Origin: SHZL01 sp963784425
Lineage (GTDB): Bacteria; Pseudomonadota; Gammaproteobacteria; Xanthomonadales; SZUA-36
NCBI GenBank assembly: GCA_963784425.1
Contig: CAWARM010000010.1
Span: 186,001 to 250,000, forward strand
Reading direction: 5' to 3'
DNA length: 64,000 nt
The translations under genes and the position numbers were made by a program. The notes under the pieces are model-generated. The model worked only from the letters and a program-made list of their open reading frames with translations. It ran no database searches and was not told where the DNA came from. Positions 49,152-60,795 of this stretch are shown here, one piece after another (the stretch's first letter is position 1; each line of letters starts with the position of its first letter).

Positions 49152-51896
49152 ATGTATGAACGGCTTGCGGCCCCGCAAGCTTCGCGGGGGTGCCTGGACC
49201 CCGCCACTTTGCGCGCAGTGGACCTTGCCTGCCGTCACTTTGAACAGCCGCTCGATCTTTCCACTGCCAGCAAGGAACAAACGGGCCAACTGCGCGAGTT
49301 GATTCGCAGCTCGCTGCAAAACGCCGATGAGCGCCTTGCTGCCCGGCTGTGGGCGGGTGAAGACGCGGTGCAGTTAGTTCATGCCCGTGCATGGGTGGTA
49401 GAGCAACTCCTGCTGCTGGCCTGGCATCGCATCATGCCGCACCCGATCGACATCTGCCTGGTGGCCGTTGGCGGTTTTGGGCGGGGAGAACTGCACCCCC
49501 ATTCTGATGTGGATTTATTGATTCTGCTGGACGACGCCGTGGCTCAAAACCTGCCGCGCGAGGCATTGGAGTGTTTCATCCAATTGCTGTGGGATGCCGG
49601 TTTTTACCTGGGCCACAGCGTGCGCACGATTACCCAGTGCAAGGAGGAAGCCGCAGGCAATGTAACCACGGCCACCACCCTGATGGAAGGGCGTTTGCTG
49701 GATGGTCCTGCAAGGCTTTTCAAACACATGCAGGCCGAGCTGTCGGTCGAACACATGTGGACGGCCGCGGAATTCTTCGCGGCGAAGTTTGCCGAGCAAC
49801 AACAGCGCCACGCACGCTTCCATGAAACTGCCTACAACCTCGAGCCCAATATCAAGGAAGGTCCGGGCGGGCTGCGCGACATGCAAATGATTGCATGGGT
49901 GGCCAGGCGGCATTTCGGGGCTCAAACCCTGCACGGGCTGGTCGAGCATGGCTTTCTCTCGGAAACGGAATACACCGACCTGGTCAACGACCAGCGCTTT
50001 TTATGGCGGGTCCGCTATGCCCTGCACGTGCTCGCCGGTCGCGCCGAAGATCGCCTGCTGTTCGACTACCAGCGACAGGTGGCCCAGCGGCTGGGCTATA
50101 CCGACCGGGATTCCAACCTCGCGGTGGAACAGTTCATGCAGGCTTACTATCGCACCGTCATGCAGCTTGAGCGGCTCAACGAACGGTTGCTGCAGCTGTT
50201 CCAGGAAGCTTTGCTGTTTTCAGCGGATGAAGCAGTGCAAGCCCTCGGTGAGGAGTTCCGGGTGCGTCACGGCTTCCTTGAAACCCGCGATGATGCTGTA
50301 TTCCTGCGGCGCCCGGCGGCCCTGATGGAAATGTTTGTGCTGCTGGCGCAGCACGAGGATTTGCGCGGAGTCGGGGCCTCGACCATCCGGCTGGTGCGTG
50401 ACAACCTGTACCTGGTCGATGACGAATTCCGCCACGACAAGACAGTTAATGCGCTTTTCCTGGAGCTCTTGCGGCAGCCGGAAGGGGTATATACGCAACT
50501 GCAGCGCATGAACCGCTACGGTTTGCTGGCAGAGCTGATTCCGGCTTTCGGCAACATCGTCGGACGGATGCAATACGACCTTTTCCATGTGTACACGGTG
50601 GATCAGCACACCCTGTTCGTGGTGCGTAACCTCAGGCGCTTTGCCTATGGCAAGTACCGCGAACGCTTCCCGCATTGCCAGTCGGTGTTCAAGCGCATCG
50701 AGCGGCCGGAACTGCTGTACCTTGCCGCCTTGTTCCATGATATTGCCAAAGGGCGGGGCGGTGACCATTCGCAATTGGGTGCGGTGGACGCACGCGAGTT
50801 CTGTGCGCAACTGGACCTGGATAGTGCCGATGTCGAAATGATTGCCTGGCTGGTTGAGCAGCACCTGTTGATGTCCCGCACCGCCCAGCGCAAAGACCTC
50901 ACCGACCCGGCCACCATCCAGGAATTTGCCGCCATCGTGGGCAATACCCGCTACCTGGATTACCTTTACCTGCTCACGGTGGCGGATATTGCCGCAACCA
51001 GCCCGCAGTTATGGAATAACTGGAAAAACGGGTTGCTATGGGACCTGCTGCTGCAAGCCGGGGCGGCGCTGCGGCGTGGCCTGGACAATCCGCTGCAACG
51101 GGCCACGGCCATACGCGAAACCCGGTCGAGTGCGCTCAGTCGCCTGCTCAAACGCGAACTGCCAGCGGCCGCCATTCGCCGTATCTGGCACACCCTGCCG
51201 GAACATGCCTTCCTGCGCTTGTCAGCGGATCAGCTGGAATGGGCCACCGAGGCAGTCATTCATGGCGAGGAGGAGTACAGGAAACGCGATGGAGCAACGC
51301 AGCCGGTGACGGAAGTGCATATCGCGGTGCGTGGTGTGCAGCCTCACGGGGTGTCCGAACTGCTGGTTTGCGTGCCCGATCATGACGGCCTGTTTGCGTC
51401 CATCACCTCGGTGCTGGATGAAATGGGCTTCAACGTCCTCGCGGCCCGCATCCTCACCACCAGGGATGGGCGCAGCTTCGACCTGTTCCAGCTCATGGAC
51501 CAGCAGGATAACGTGCTCAACCAGCAGGATGCCGCTGATCTGGTTGAGCGGCTGAAGTCTGCAACCACGGCCACTGAAGTCAGGCCGCTGGTAAGGCGCG
51601 CCATGCCACGTCGGTTACGGCATTTTGTTTCGCACCCGCTGATTCGTTTCGAGCCCGATCCGGAAGGCATGGGGACCATCCTCGAGCTGGAGTGCAACGA
51701 CCGGCCGGGCCTGCTCTCGCGTGTGGCTGCGGCCATGGTAAAAGAGCAAGTGCAGGTTCTCGACGCGCGCATTGCGACCTTCGGTGAACGCGTGGAAGAT
51801 ACCTTCCTGGTGAGCGATGCACAACACCGGCCGCTCACCGCCGGGGCGCAGGTCGCACTGGCCGATTCCATCAAACAGTTCCTGGAGAACGGATGA
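49152..51896 (+). CDS. glnD: Bifunctional uridylyltransferase/uridylyl-removing enzyme GlnD
   Basis: Nitrogen sensor that uridylylates or deuridylylates PII proteins according to glutamine. 914 residues: a nucleotidyltransferase domain (GGFGRGELHPHSDVDLLIL, about residues 95-115), a helical GlnE-like linker, an HD domain (LAALFHDIAKGRGGDHSQLG, about 515-535), and two C-terminal ACT domains (ELLVCVPDHDGLFASITSVL and LELECNDRPGLLSRVAAAMV). ATG 49152 (MYERLAAPQ) is preferred; the longer frame overlaps map. It overlaps dapD by 4 bases. Confidence 0.96.
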   Translation: MYERLAAPQASRGCLDPATLRAVDLACRHFEQPLDLSTASKEQTGQLRELIRSSLQNADERLAARLWAGEDAVQLVHARAWVVEQLLLLAWHRIMPHPIDICLVAVGGFGRGELHPHSDVDLLILLDDAVAQNLPREALECFIQLLWDAGFYLGHSVRTITQCKEEAAGNVTTATTLMEGRLLDGPARLFKHMQAELSVEHMWTAAEFFAAKFAEQQQRHARFHETAYNLEPNIKEGPGGLRDMQMIAWVARRHFGAQTLHGLVEHGFLSETEYTDLVNDQRFLWRVRYALHVLAGRAEDRLLFDYQRQVAQRLGYTDRDSNLAVEQFMQAYYRTVMQLERLNERLLQLFQEALLFSADEAVQALGEEFRVRHGFLETRDDAVFLRRPAALMEMFVLLAQHEDLRGVGASTIRLVRDNLYLVDDEFRHDKTVNALFLELLRQPEGVYTQLQRMNRYGLLAELIPAFGNIVGRMQYDLFHVYTVDQHTLFVVRNLRRFAYGKYRERFPHCQSVFKRIERPELLYLAALFHDIAKGRGGDHSQLGAVDAREFCAQLDLDSADVEMIAWLVEQHLLMSRTAQRKDLTDPATIQEFAAIVGNTRYLDYLYLLTVADIAATSPQLWNNWKNGLLWDLLLQAGAALRRGLDNPLQRATAIRETRSSALSRLLKRELPAAAIRRIWHTLPEHAFLRLSADQLEWATEAVIHGEEEYRKRDGATQPVTEVHIAVRGVQPHGVSELLVCVPDHDGLFASITSVLDEMGFNVLAARILTTRDGRSFDLFQLMDQQDNVLNQQDAADLVERLKSATTATEVRPLVRRAMPRRLRHFVSHPLIRFEPDPEGMGTILELECNDRPGLLSRVAAAMVKEQVQVLDARIATFGERVEDTFLVSDAQHRPLTAGAQVALADSIKQFLENG

Positions 51897-52753
51897 ACAA
51901 CATGCCATCGAGTGCCGATTTGGACACCATGAAGTCGCGCGTGGAGTCCGCCTGGGACAAACGCAGCACGCTGTCTCCTGGCAACGCGCCGGCAGAACTT
52001 AAAGCCTGCATCGAAGCCTGCCTGGATTTGCTGGAGCAGGGTGTGCTGCGTGTGGCTGAACCGGCCAGTGGTGGCAGTTCGGCATGGGTGGTCAATGAAT
52101 GGCTGAAAAAGGCGATCCTGGTTTATTTCCGGATGTCCAGCTGCGCGGTGATGGACGGTGGGTTTGCACATTACTACGACAAGGTGCCGCTACGCTGGGG
52201 CGCTGATTCTGGCGACGATATTACCCGCGCCGGCGCGCGCATCGTGCCGCCCGCCACAGTGCGCCGCGGGGCGTACATCGGCCCTGATGCCGTGCTGATG
52301 CCGAGCTATGTCAACATCGGTGCGCACGTGGGAGCCGGCACCATGGTCGATACCTGGGCCACCGTGGGCTCCTGTGCACAGATTGGCAGTCATGTGCACC
52401 TTTCCGGCGGGGTCGGAATCGGCGGCGTGCTGGAACCCCTGCAGGCGTCTCCTACCATCATAGAAGACGGTTGTTTTATCGGCGCGCGCTCGGAAATCGT
52501 GGAAGGGGTTGTCGTCGAGCACGGCAGTGTCATCTCGATGGGAGTTTTTATTGGTCAGAGCACGAGGATTTATGATCGCACCACGGGCGAAATCCATCGC
52601 GGCCGCGTACCGGCAGGTTCGGTTGTGGTTCCGGGTTCTTTGCCGGCGGCGGATGGCAGCCATTCCTTGTATTGCGCCGTCATCGTCAAGCAAGTCGACG
52701 AGTCCACCCGGGCACGCACCAGCGTGAACGAGATTCTGCGCCATGCCGAATAA
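51893..52753 (+). CDS. dapD: 2,3,4,5-tetrahydropyridine-2,6-dicarboxylate N-succinyltransferase
   Basis: Succinylase branch of lysine/diaminopimelate synthesis. 286 residues with an N-terminal helical domain and a left-handed beta-helix (GAYIGPDAVLMPSYVNIGAH, GAGTMVDTWATVGSCAQIGS, HVHLSGGVGIGGVLEPLQA). These are strongly conserved DapD sequences. The two candidate ATGs are close together (51893 and 51902). It ends overlapping dapE by 11 bases. Confidence 0.97.
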   Translation: MNNMPSSADLDTMKSRVESAWDKRSTLSPGNAPAELKACIEACLDLLEQGVLRVAEPASGGSSAWVVNEWLKKAILVYFRMSSCAVMDGGFAHYYDKVPLRWGADSGDDITRAGARIVPPATVRRGAYIGPDAVLMPSYVNIGAHVGAGTMVDTWATVGSCAQIGSHVHLSGGVGIGGVLEPLQASPTIIEDGCFIGARSEIVEGVVVEHGSVISMGVFIGQSTRIYDRTTGEIHRGRVPAGSVVVPGSLPAADGSHSLYCAVIVKQVDESTRARTSVNEILRHAE

Positions 52754-53975
52754 GGGACGAACTGCGCAGGCCCGGAGCGGAAAGGCATCATTCGGGTCCC
52801 GGGTGGTGGATTTGTGTCGTGAGCTGGTGTCCCGCCCTTCGATCACGCCGGATGATGCCGGTTGCCAGAGGCTGATTACGCAGCGCCTGTTGCCACTAGG
52901 CTTTGAAGCTAAGTGGTTTTACTGCGGGGTGGTCAGCAATGTCCTCATTACCCGCGGGCAGGGCAGTCCGTCCCTGTGGTTCCTCGGCCATACCGATGTG
53001 GTGCCGCCGGGAGCGGAAAACCTGTGGACCGCGCCGCCATTTGCTCCAACCGAGCACAATGGAGTTCTCTACGGACGCGGCGTGGCCGATATGAAAGGCG
53101 CGGTGGCCGCCATGGTGGTGGCACTGGAAACGTTCGTGCAACAGCGTCCGGAATCTGTGCAGGGACAACTCGGCCTGCTGCTGACCAGCGACGAAGAAGG
53201 AGATGCACTGGATGGCATTGTGCGGGTTGCGGACGATTTGCGCGCCCACGGCCCGGTCCCGGATTTTTGCCTGGTCGGAGAGCCTTCCAGCCTGCAAAAA
53301 TTGGGGGACAGCATCCGCATTGGCCGGCGTGGATCCATGCACGGCCGCCTGCAGGTCAATGGCATACAGGGGCATAGCGCATTTCCACAGTTCCTGGATA
53401 ATCCCGTGCACCGCCTGGCCCCGTTCCTGGCTGAATGGGCACAGATCACCTGGGACCGGGGCAATGCGGATTTTCCACCCACCAGTTCGCAGATTGTTTC
53501 GATTCACGCAGGCACGGGCGCGCGCAACGTGACTCCCGCGGACGCCGTGGTCCAGTTGAACATCCGGCATTGCCCCGAAACAAGTTCTGCCGGGGTCAAA
53601 GCCCGGGTTGAAGACATGCTCAGGCGGCACGGCATTGCAGGCTATTCCATGGACTGGCAAGTCTCGGGCGAGCCGTTTTATTCTTCCCCGGGCAGGTTGC
53701 GGGAGGCAGCGGTCGCAGCGTGCCGGAATGTGTTGGGAGCAGAGCCGGACCTTAATACGGGTGGCGGTACCTCGGACGGGCGTTTTATTGCACCGCTGGG
53801 CACGGAGGTGCTGGAGCTGGGCCTGGTCAATAGCAGCATCCACAAAGTGGACGAGTGCACACCGGTCGCTGACCTTGACCGCCTTTGTGCCGCTTACCAC
53901 GACATCATCTGCCGCATAGCGTTAACAGGCCCAGTGCATCTGCATAAAAACGTTGGTTCTGACGCTGGCGATTGA
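52743..53975 (+). CDS. dapE: Succinyl-diaminopimelate desuccinylase
   Basis: Di-zinc M20 hydrolase, removing succinate from N-succinyl-L,L-DAP. 410 residues, about 35 longer than E. coli DapE owing to short N- and C-terminal extensions. Metal ligands in FLGHTDVVPPG (His), GRGVADMKGAVAAM (bridging Asp), TSDEEGDAL (catalytic and ligand Glu), LVGEPSS (Glu) and the late His in LVNSSIHKVDECTP. Encoded directly after dapD, so two successive steps are cotranslated. Confidence 0.96.
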   Translation: MPNKGRTAQARSGKASFGSRVVDLCRELVSRPSITPDDAGCQRLITQRLLPLGFEAKWFYCGVVSNVLITRGQGSPSLWFLGHTDVVPPGAENLWTAPPFAPTEHNGVLYGRGVADMKGAVAAMVVALETFVQQRPESVQGQLGLLLTSDEEGDALDGIVRVADDLRAHGPVPDFCLVGEPSSLQKLGDSIRIGRRGSMHGRLQVNGIQGHSAFPQFLDNPVHRLAPFLAEWAQITWDRGNADFPPTSSQIVSIHAGTGARNVTPADAVVQLNIRHCPETSSAGVKARVEDMLRRHGIAGYSMDWQVSGEPFYSSPGRLREAAVAACRNVLGAEPDLNTGGGTSDGRFIAPLGTEVLELGLVNSSIHKVDECTPVADLDRLCAAYHDIICRIALTGPVHLHKNVGSDAGD

Positions 53976-54067
53976 CTGAAATCAACCGCAGGCAATTGAT
54001 TCATTGGTGAGTCGACCTCAAATAGGGTACATCAGGGCCTGTATGCAGGCACGTAGTTCTTTGGGAA

Positions 54068-54210
54068 GCTCTGAATCATTCATCCATGAATGATCAGAGC
54101 ACGCCAAACAAAAAGTGTGATTTTTGTTTGGCTTCATTTTCAATGATTTGCAATCACTGAAAATGGCGGCACTTCCATGTGCCGCAGAAACTCTGAATAA
54201 ATCAGAGTTT
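54068..54210. repeat. Five consecutive hairpins between dapE and clpB
   Basis: H1 54068-54100: GCTCTGAATCATTCAT against ATGAATGATCAGAGC with one bulge. H2 54103-54132: perfect 12-base stem GCCAAACAAAAA/TTTTTGTTTGGC. H3 54135-54165: 14-base stem CATTTTCAATGATT/AATCACTGAAAATG with one wobble and a 3-base loop. H4 54166-54185: GCGGCAC/GTGCCGC. H5 54188-54210: AAACTCTGA/TCAGAGTTT. They are separated by 0 to 2 bases and end 17 bases before the clpB start. H1 and H5 share the CTCTGA half-site of other repeats here. H2 with its T-run may terminate dapE. Confidence 0.85.
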
Positions 54211-54227
54211 CCTTTGAGGATAAAACC

Positions 54228-56813
<2,586 letters not shown>

Positions 56814-56819
56814 ACACAG

Positions 56820-56879
56820 GCTTGGGGTCGGGCTTCAGGATCCCGACCCCAAGCGCGACCCCAAGTGCGACCCCAAGTC
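56820..56879. repeat. Hairpin and 12-base tandem repeat behind clpB
   Basis: GCTTGGGGTCGGG (56820-56832) pairs perfectly with CCCGACCCCAAGC (56842-56854) around a 9-base loop. Overlapping the right arm, a 12-base unit CGACCCCAAG(C/T)G is repeated three times (56844-56879), so the right arm of the stem has been copied on. There is no T-run. The TTGGGGTC/GACCCCAA end resembles that of the element at 22901-22981. Confidence 0.85.
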
Positions 56880-56961
56880 CACGACCGTAGCGGGCCATTC
56901 AGAAATACCGGTACTATTGTGGCTTGAGGACTTCCTGCGAATCCGCTACAGGTATCGACCC

Positions 56962-58713
56962 ATGAATAATTATTCCCGGTTCCTGCTGCTGCTCGTCCTG
57001 TGCAGCGCTTGCGCCCTGGCGGATGAGCCGTTCGTTGAGCGGGTGCTGCTCAACGGCAACATCCTTACCGTGGATGCGCACGATACCGTCGCCGAAGCAT
57101 TGGCCATTCGTGCTGGTCGTATCGTGGCAGTGGGCAGCAATGCCGAAATCTCTGCGCTGATTGGTCCTGCCACGGAGCAAATCGACCTGCATGGCCTGAC
57201 TGCCACGCCAGGCTTGCTCGACTCGCATGCACACTTTTCCGAGGGTGGATTGGAACAGCTGACGAACGTGGATCTTGGCTACCCGCAGGTCAGCAGCGTG
57301 GCGGAAGTTGCCTCCAGCGTGGCAACGCGCGCGGCGAATACACCTCCAGGCCAGTGGGTTCTTGGGCGTGGATGGGATGAAGGCAAGCTGAGCGAGCTGC
57401 GCTACGTGTACGCCTCAGACCTTGATCCGGTTTCAGGCGACCACCCCGTGTGGCTGACCCACACTACGGGCCACTACGGCGTGGCCAACAGCCAGGCTCT
57501 GGCCATGGCGGGGATTACAGCGCACACGCCTGACCCGCCTGCCGGCGTGATCGACCGCGATGTCGAAGGCAATCCTACCGGTGTGTTGAAAGAATCCGCC
57601 ATGGCATTGGTGACGCAGCTGATTCCTGGAGCCACAGCCGAACAGGAACGCGATGCCTTGCGCATGATGTCGCGGGAGTTTAATCGCGAGTGCATGACCG
57701 GATTGAAGGATCCCGGTATCTTTGATGCGACCTGGAAGGCCTACCAGGATGTACTGGCTGAAGGTGCCTTAACCGTGCGCGTGTTTGCCCTGTGGCGCAG
57801 CCCTGACACGCTGGATGAGGCGCGCCACCTGGTGCAGAAAATCGCGCCATTCACCCGGCCGTATGAATCGACCGGGGATGACCGGTTGATTTCCGGTGGC
57901 GTCAAGCTGTACGCCGACGGCAGTGGTGGCGCACGCACCGCTTGGATGTGGCAGGACTGGAACAAGAACCGCAGCGAAGTGGATGAAGGCAACCAGGGCT
58001 ACCCGGCCATCGATCCCGATGTGTTGCGCGAGTTGATTTTTCTGTACCACGACGCCGGCCTGCACATGGGGATCCACGCCATTGGTGACCGCGCGATTGA
58101 CTTCGTGGTCGCCGCCTATGCGCTGGCCCTGATCCGCAACCCGCAACACGGGCTGCGCCACGCCATCATACATGCCAATATTCCCACCGAGCTGGCGATG
58201 AACACCATGGCGGCGCTGCAACAGAACTTTGATGCTGCGTACCCTGAACCGCAGGCCAACTTTACCTGGTGGATCGGCGATACCTATGCGGGTAACTTCG
58301 GTCCGGAGCGAAGCCTGCGGCTCAACCCATTCCGCACATACCAACGAAAGGGCATTCGCTGGGGGGGCGGTTCGGATTTCAGTGTCACGCCTTTCCCCGC
58401 CCGCTACGGTATCTGGGCCTCCATGGTCCGCCAACCGCTGCTGGGAAAGTATGGCGCTGATCCTTATGGCCAGGCAGAGGCGGTGGATGTTCGCACCGCG
58501 CTGCGGTCATTCACCGTGTGGAATGCCCACCAGATGTTCCTGGAAGACAAGATCGGCTCCCTCGAAGTGGGCAAATACGCCGATATCGCGGTGTGGAACG
58601 TCGATCTCTACACCGTTCCGGCAGAGGACATCAAGAACATGCAATGCCAGATGACCTTGTTACAGGGCGAGGTGGTGTACCGGTTGGGGCAGGACAGCGA
58701 GCGTTCTGAATAG
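56962..58713 (+). CDS. Exported amidohydrolase of the YtcJ type (Amidohydro_3)
   Basis: 583 residues with a signal peptide (MNNYSRFLLLLVLCSACALA; the Cys at 15-17 may also serve as a lipobox, LCSAC, but poorly). The amidohydrolase barrel has the HxH metal site in TPGLLDSHAHFSEGG, GGVKLYADGSGGARTAWM, GIHAIGDRAID, RHAIIHAN, a binding-site Asp in GGGSDFSVTPFPARYG, and the end GSLEVGKYADIAVWNVDLYT. Substrates of this group are mostly unknown. Starts at ATG 56962; the open frame upstream runs through the clpB end and the tandem repeats and is not used. Confidence 0.88.
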   Translation: MNNYSRFLLLLVLCSACALADEPFVERVLLNGNILTVDAHDTVAEALAIRAGRIVAVGSNAEISALIGPATEQIDLHGLTATPGLLDSHAHFSEGGLEQLTNVDLGYPQVSSVAEVASSVATRAANTPPGQWVLGRGWDEGKLSELRYVYASDLDPVSGDHPVWLTHTTGHYGVANSQALAMAGITAHTPDPPAGVIDRDVEGNPTGVLKESAMALVTQLIPGATAEQERDALRMMSREFNRECMTGLKDPGIFDATWKAYQDVLAEGALTVRVFALWRSPDTLDEARHLVQKIAPFTRPYESTGDDRLISGGVKLYADGSGGARTAWMWQDWNKNRSEVDEGNQGYPAIDPDVLRELIFLYHDAGLHMGIHAIGDRAIDFVVAAYALALIRNPQHGLRHAIIHANIPTELAMNTMAALQQNFDAAYPEPQANFTWWIGDTYAGNFGPERSLRLNPFRTYQRKGIRWGGGSDFSVTPFPARYGIWASMVRQPLLGKYGADPYGQAEAVDVRTALRSFTVWNAHQMFLEDKIGSLEVGKYADIAVWNVDLYTVPAEDIKNMQCQMTLLQGEVVYRLGQDSERSE

Positions 58714-58747
58714 AGGCCTTTACGGGCTGCGCTTCGCGTTTTACATC

Positions 58748-59494
58748 TCAGCGTGAAGGCAGTACGTGGCGCAGGTTTGGCTCGGCTATGGGCTGGAGAA
58801 ACTGGCCGAATATTTCCCGGCTGAGTTTCACTGACTGGCCAATAGCCTGATGGGTTTGTTCACGAATGGCAGCGGCGTCCTGTCCGCGCCCTGCGGTATT
58901 GAGGTCCTGCTGGTACTCCGGGTAGTGCAGCCAGCGATTGATCAGGCGTTCATCCAGTTCAAGGTGGCACTGTAAGCCATAGGATTTTTCGCCGTAGCGA
59001 AAAGCCTGGTTCTCGCAGCTTTCCGTGCGTGCCAGGTGTACCCCGCCGGCGGGCAGGTCAAAGGTATAACCATGCCACTGGAACACCGGGCGCGGCTCCA
59101 CCAGCTTGCAAAACAAAGGGTCGGATGCAGCCTGCGCCGTGGGTTTGAGATCATACCAACCGATTTCCCAGGCATCCATGGGCTTGACTGACCCGCCGAG
59201 CGTGCAGGCCAGCAACTGAGCCCCGAGGCAGATTCCCAGCACCGGTATGTCCTGCTTCAGGGCGGCTTCAATGCAGCGCATTTCCACGTTCAGGTGTGGA
59301 TAGATATCGCCCTGGTCGGGCATCTGCGGGCCACCCAGGACAATCAGGGCTTCGTAGCGGCTCACATCGGGTTGCGCATCCGGCTCGCGGTGGAAATTCA
59401 CGTAACGAATGCGGTGGCCCCGCTTGCGCAACACGGGATCCAGTGTGCCCAGGGGCTCCGCTGCGACGTGCTGAAATACCAGTACCTTGGCCAT
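58748..59494 (-). CDS. Class I glutamine amidotransferase domain protein
   Basis: 248 residues, stand-alone GATase1 fold. Nucleophile Cys in PVLGICLGAQLLA, oxyanion region LIVLGGPQMPD, and the catalytic His/Glu in YGLQCHLELDE. The C-terminal tail is specific to this group, which resembles the GMP-synthase-like amidotransferases (YfeJ type) that may act on gamma-glutamyl compounds. Starts at ATG 59494 (MAKVLVFQHV), 14 bases after the proA stop, so probably cotranscribed with proBA. Substrate not known. Confidence 0.85.
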   Translation of the reverse strand: MAKVLVFQHVAAEPLGTLDPVLRKRGHRIRYVNFHREPDAQPDVSRYEALIVLGGPQMPDQGDIYPHLNVEMRCIEAALKQDIPVLGICLGAQLLACTLGGSVKPMDAWEIGWYDLKPTAQAASDPLFCKLVEPRPVFQWHGYTFDLPAGGVHLARTESCENQAFRYGEKSYGLQCHLELDERLINRWLHYPEYQQDLNTAGRGQDAAAIREQTHQAIGQSVKLSREIFGQFLQPIAEPNLRHVLPSR

Positions 59495-59508
59495 GTTCAG
59501 CGGCTCAC

Positions 59509-60795
59509 TTAGTTTGCCGGCCGGATCTGGCCGGCACCTCGAACCACCCATTTGTAACTGGTGAGTTCCGGTAAGGCCATGGGCCCGCGGGCATGCAGTT
59601 TTTGCGTACTGATGCCGATCTCTGCGCCCATGCCGAATTGCCCGCCGTCGGTAAACGCGGTTGAGGTGTTGGCCAGCACCACGGCAGCGTCAACCTGGTT
59701 GAGGAATTGCTCGATGACTGCAGAGTCTTCGGCCAACACCGCTTCAGAATGCCTGGAGCCAAACCGGTGAATGTGTTGCAGTGCTTCATCCAGCCCGGCG
59801 ACCGATTTCACTGACATGCGGTAGGCCAGGAACTCCTGTCCGAAATGCTCATCGCGTGCTCGGTGCAACTGTGCCGGGTAGCGTCCTTGCAGAGCCTCGT
59901 AGGCTGCTTCATCAGCGAACACTTCCACGGCATAGCGCTGCCCCAGTTCCTGCAGCAGAGCGGGCAGAGAAGGCAATAGGTCGCGGTGCACCAGCAGCGT
60001 ATCAAGTGCATTACACACGCTTACCCGGCGCGCCTTGGCGTTGGTAATGATAGCGGCTGCCTGGTCCAGCCGGGCAGATTTGTCCACGTAGGTATGCACT
60101 ACGCCCGCGCCGGTTTCAATCACCGGGATGCGGGCGTGGTCGCGCACGAAATCGATCAAACCGCGTGACCCGCGGGGAATGGCCAGGTCGATCAGGCCCA
60201 CGGCCTGCAGGATTTCCGGCAGAAATTCACGCTCCGGCGGCGCCAGGAAAACCACGCGGGGGTCGATGCCGTGGGTGGCCAGCGCCTGCTGCATCAGTCT
60301 CACTGCCACGAGGTTGGTGGCATGGGCGTCGCTGCTGCCCTTGAGCACGCAGGCATTGCGGGTTTTCAGGCACAAGGCAAAGACATCAAACGCGACATTG
60401 GGCCGGGATTCAAAAATCACTGCAATAACCCCCATCGGAACCCGCACTTTGCTCAAAACAAGTCCGTTCTCCAGGGTTTTTAGCTGCACTACTTCGCCCA
60501 CCGGATTGGGCAGTTTGGCCACACTGCAAAGATCCGCAGCAACGGACTGCAGGCGGTCCGGGTTGAGCAGCAGGCGGTCGTATTTCGGATCTGCTTTGTC
60601 CATGCGTGCAAGGTCACGGACATTGGCGGCGAGGATCTCCCCGGCGCTTGCCAGCACGCTGGCGGCCAGATCGTTCAACACGGCTGCGATGCTGGATTCA
60701 GTACAAACCGGCAAGCTGCGGGATGCTTCGCGCGTGGCCAGCAGATCCTGTTTCAGGCTGGATCCTGCCGGTTGTCCGGGCAGCGTGGTATTCAT
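59509..60795 (-). CDS. proA: Gamma-glutamyl phosphate reductase
   Basis: NADPH-dependent second step of proline synthesis. 428 residues of the aldehyde dehydrogenase fold: VPMGVIAVIFESRPNVAFDV, CVLKGSSDAHATN, LIDLAIPRGSRGLIDFV, the catalytic Cys in RRVSVCNALDTLLVHRDLL, and the C-terminal FGMGAEIGISTQKLHARGPM. Overlaps proB (ATGA). Confidence 0.97.
   Translation of the reverse strand: MNTTLPGQPAGSSLKQDLLATREASRSLPVCTESSIAAVLNDLAASVLASAGEILAANVRDLARMDKADPKYDRLLLNPDRLQSVAADLCSVAKLPNPVGEVVQLKTLENGLVLSKVRVPMGVIAVIFESRPNVAFDVFALCLKTRNACVLKGSSDAHATNLVAVRLMQQALATHGIDPRVVFLAPPEREFLPEILQAVGLIDLAIPRGSRGLIDFVRDHARIPVIETGAGVVHTYVDKSARLDQAAAIITNAKARRVSVCNALDTLLVHRDLLPSLPALLQELGQRYAVEVFADEAAYEALQGRYPAQLHRARDEHFGQEFLAYRMSVKSVAGLDEALQHIHRFGSRHSEAVLAEDSAVIEQFLNQVDAAVVLANTSTAFTDGGQFGMGAEIGISTQKLHARGPMALPELTSYKWVVRGAGQIRPAN

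Noticed and set aside
54068..54210. Considered as an attachment site or integron-type recombination site
   Set aside because: No integrase, no tRNA end and no attC-like core (no R/L box pattern); the hairpins are simple and independent.
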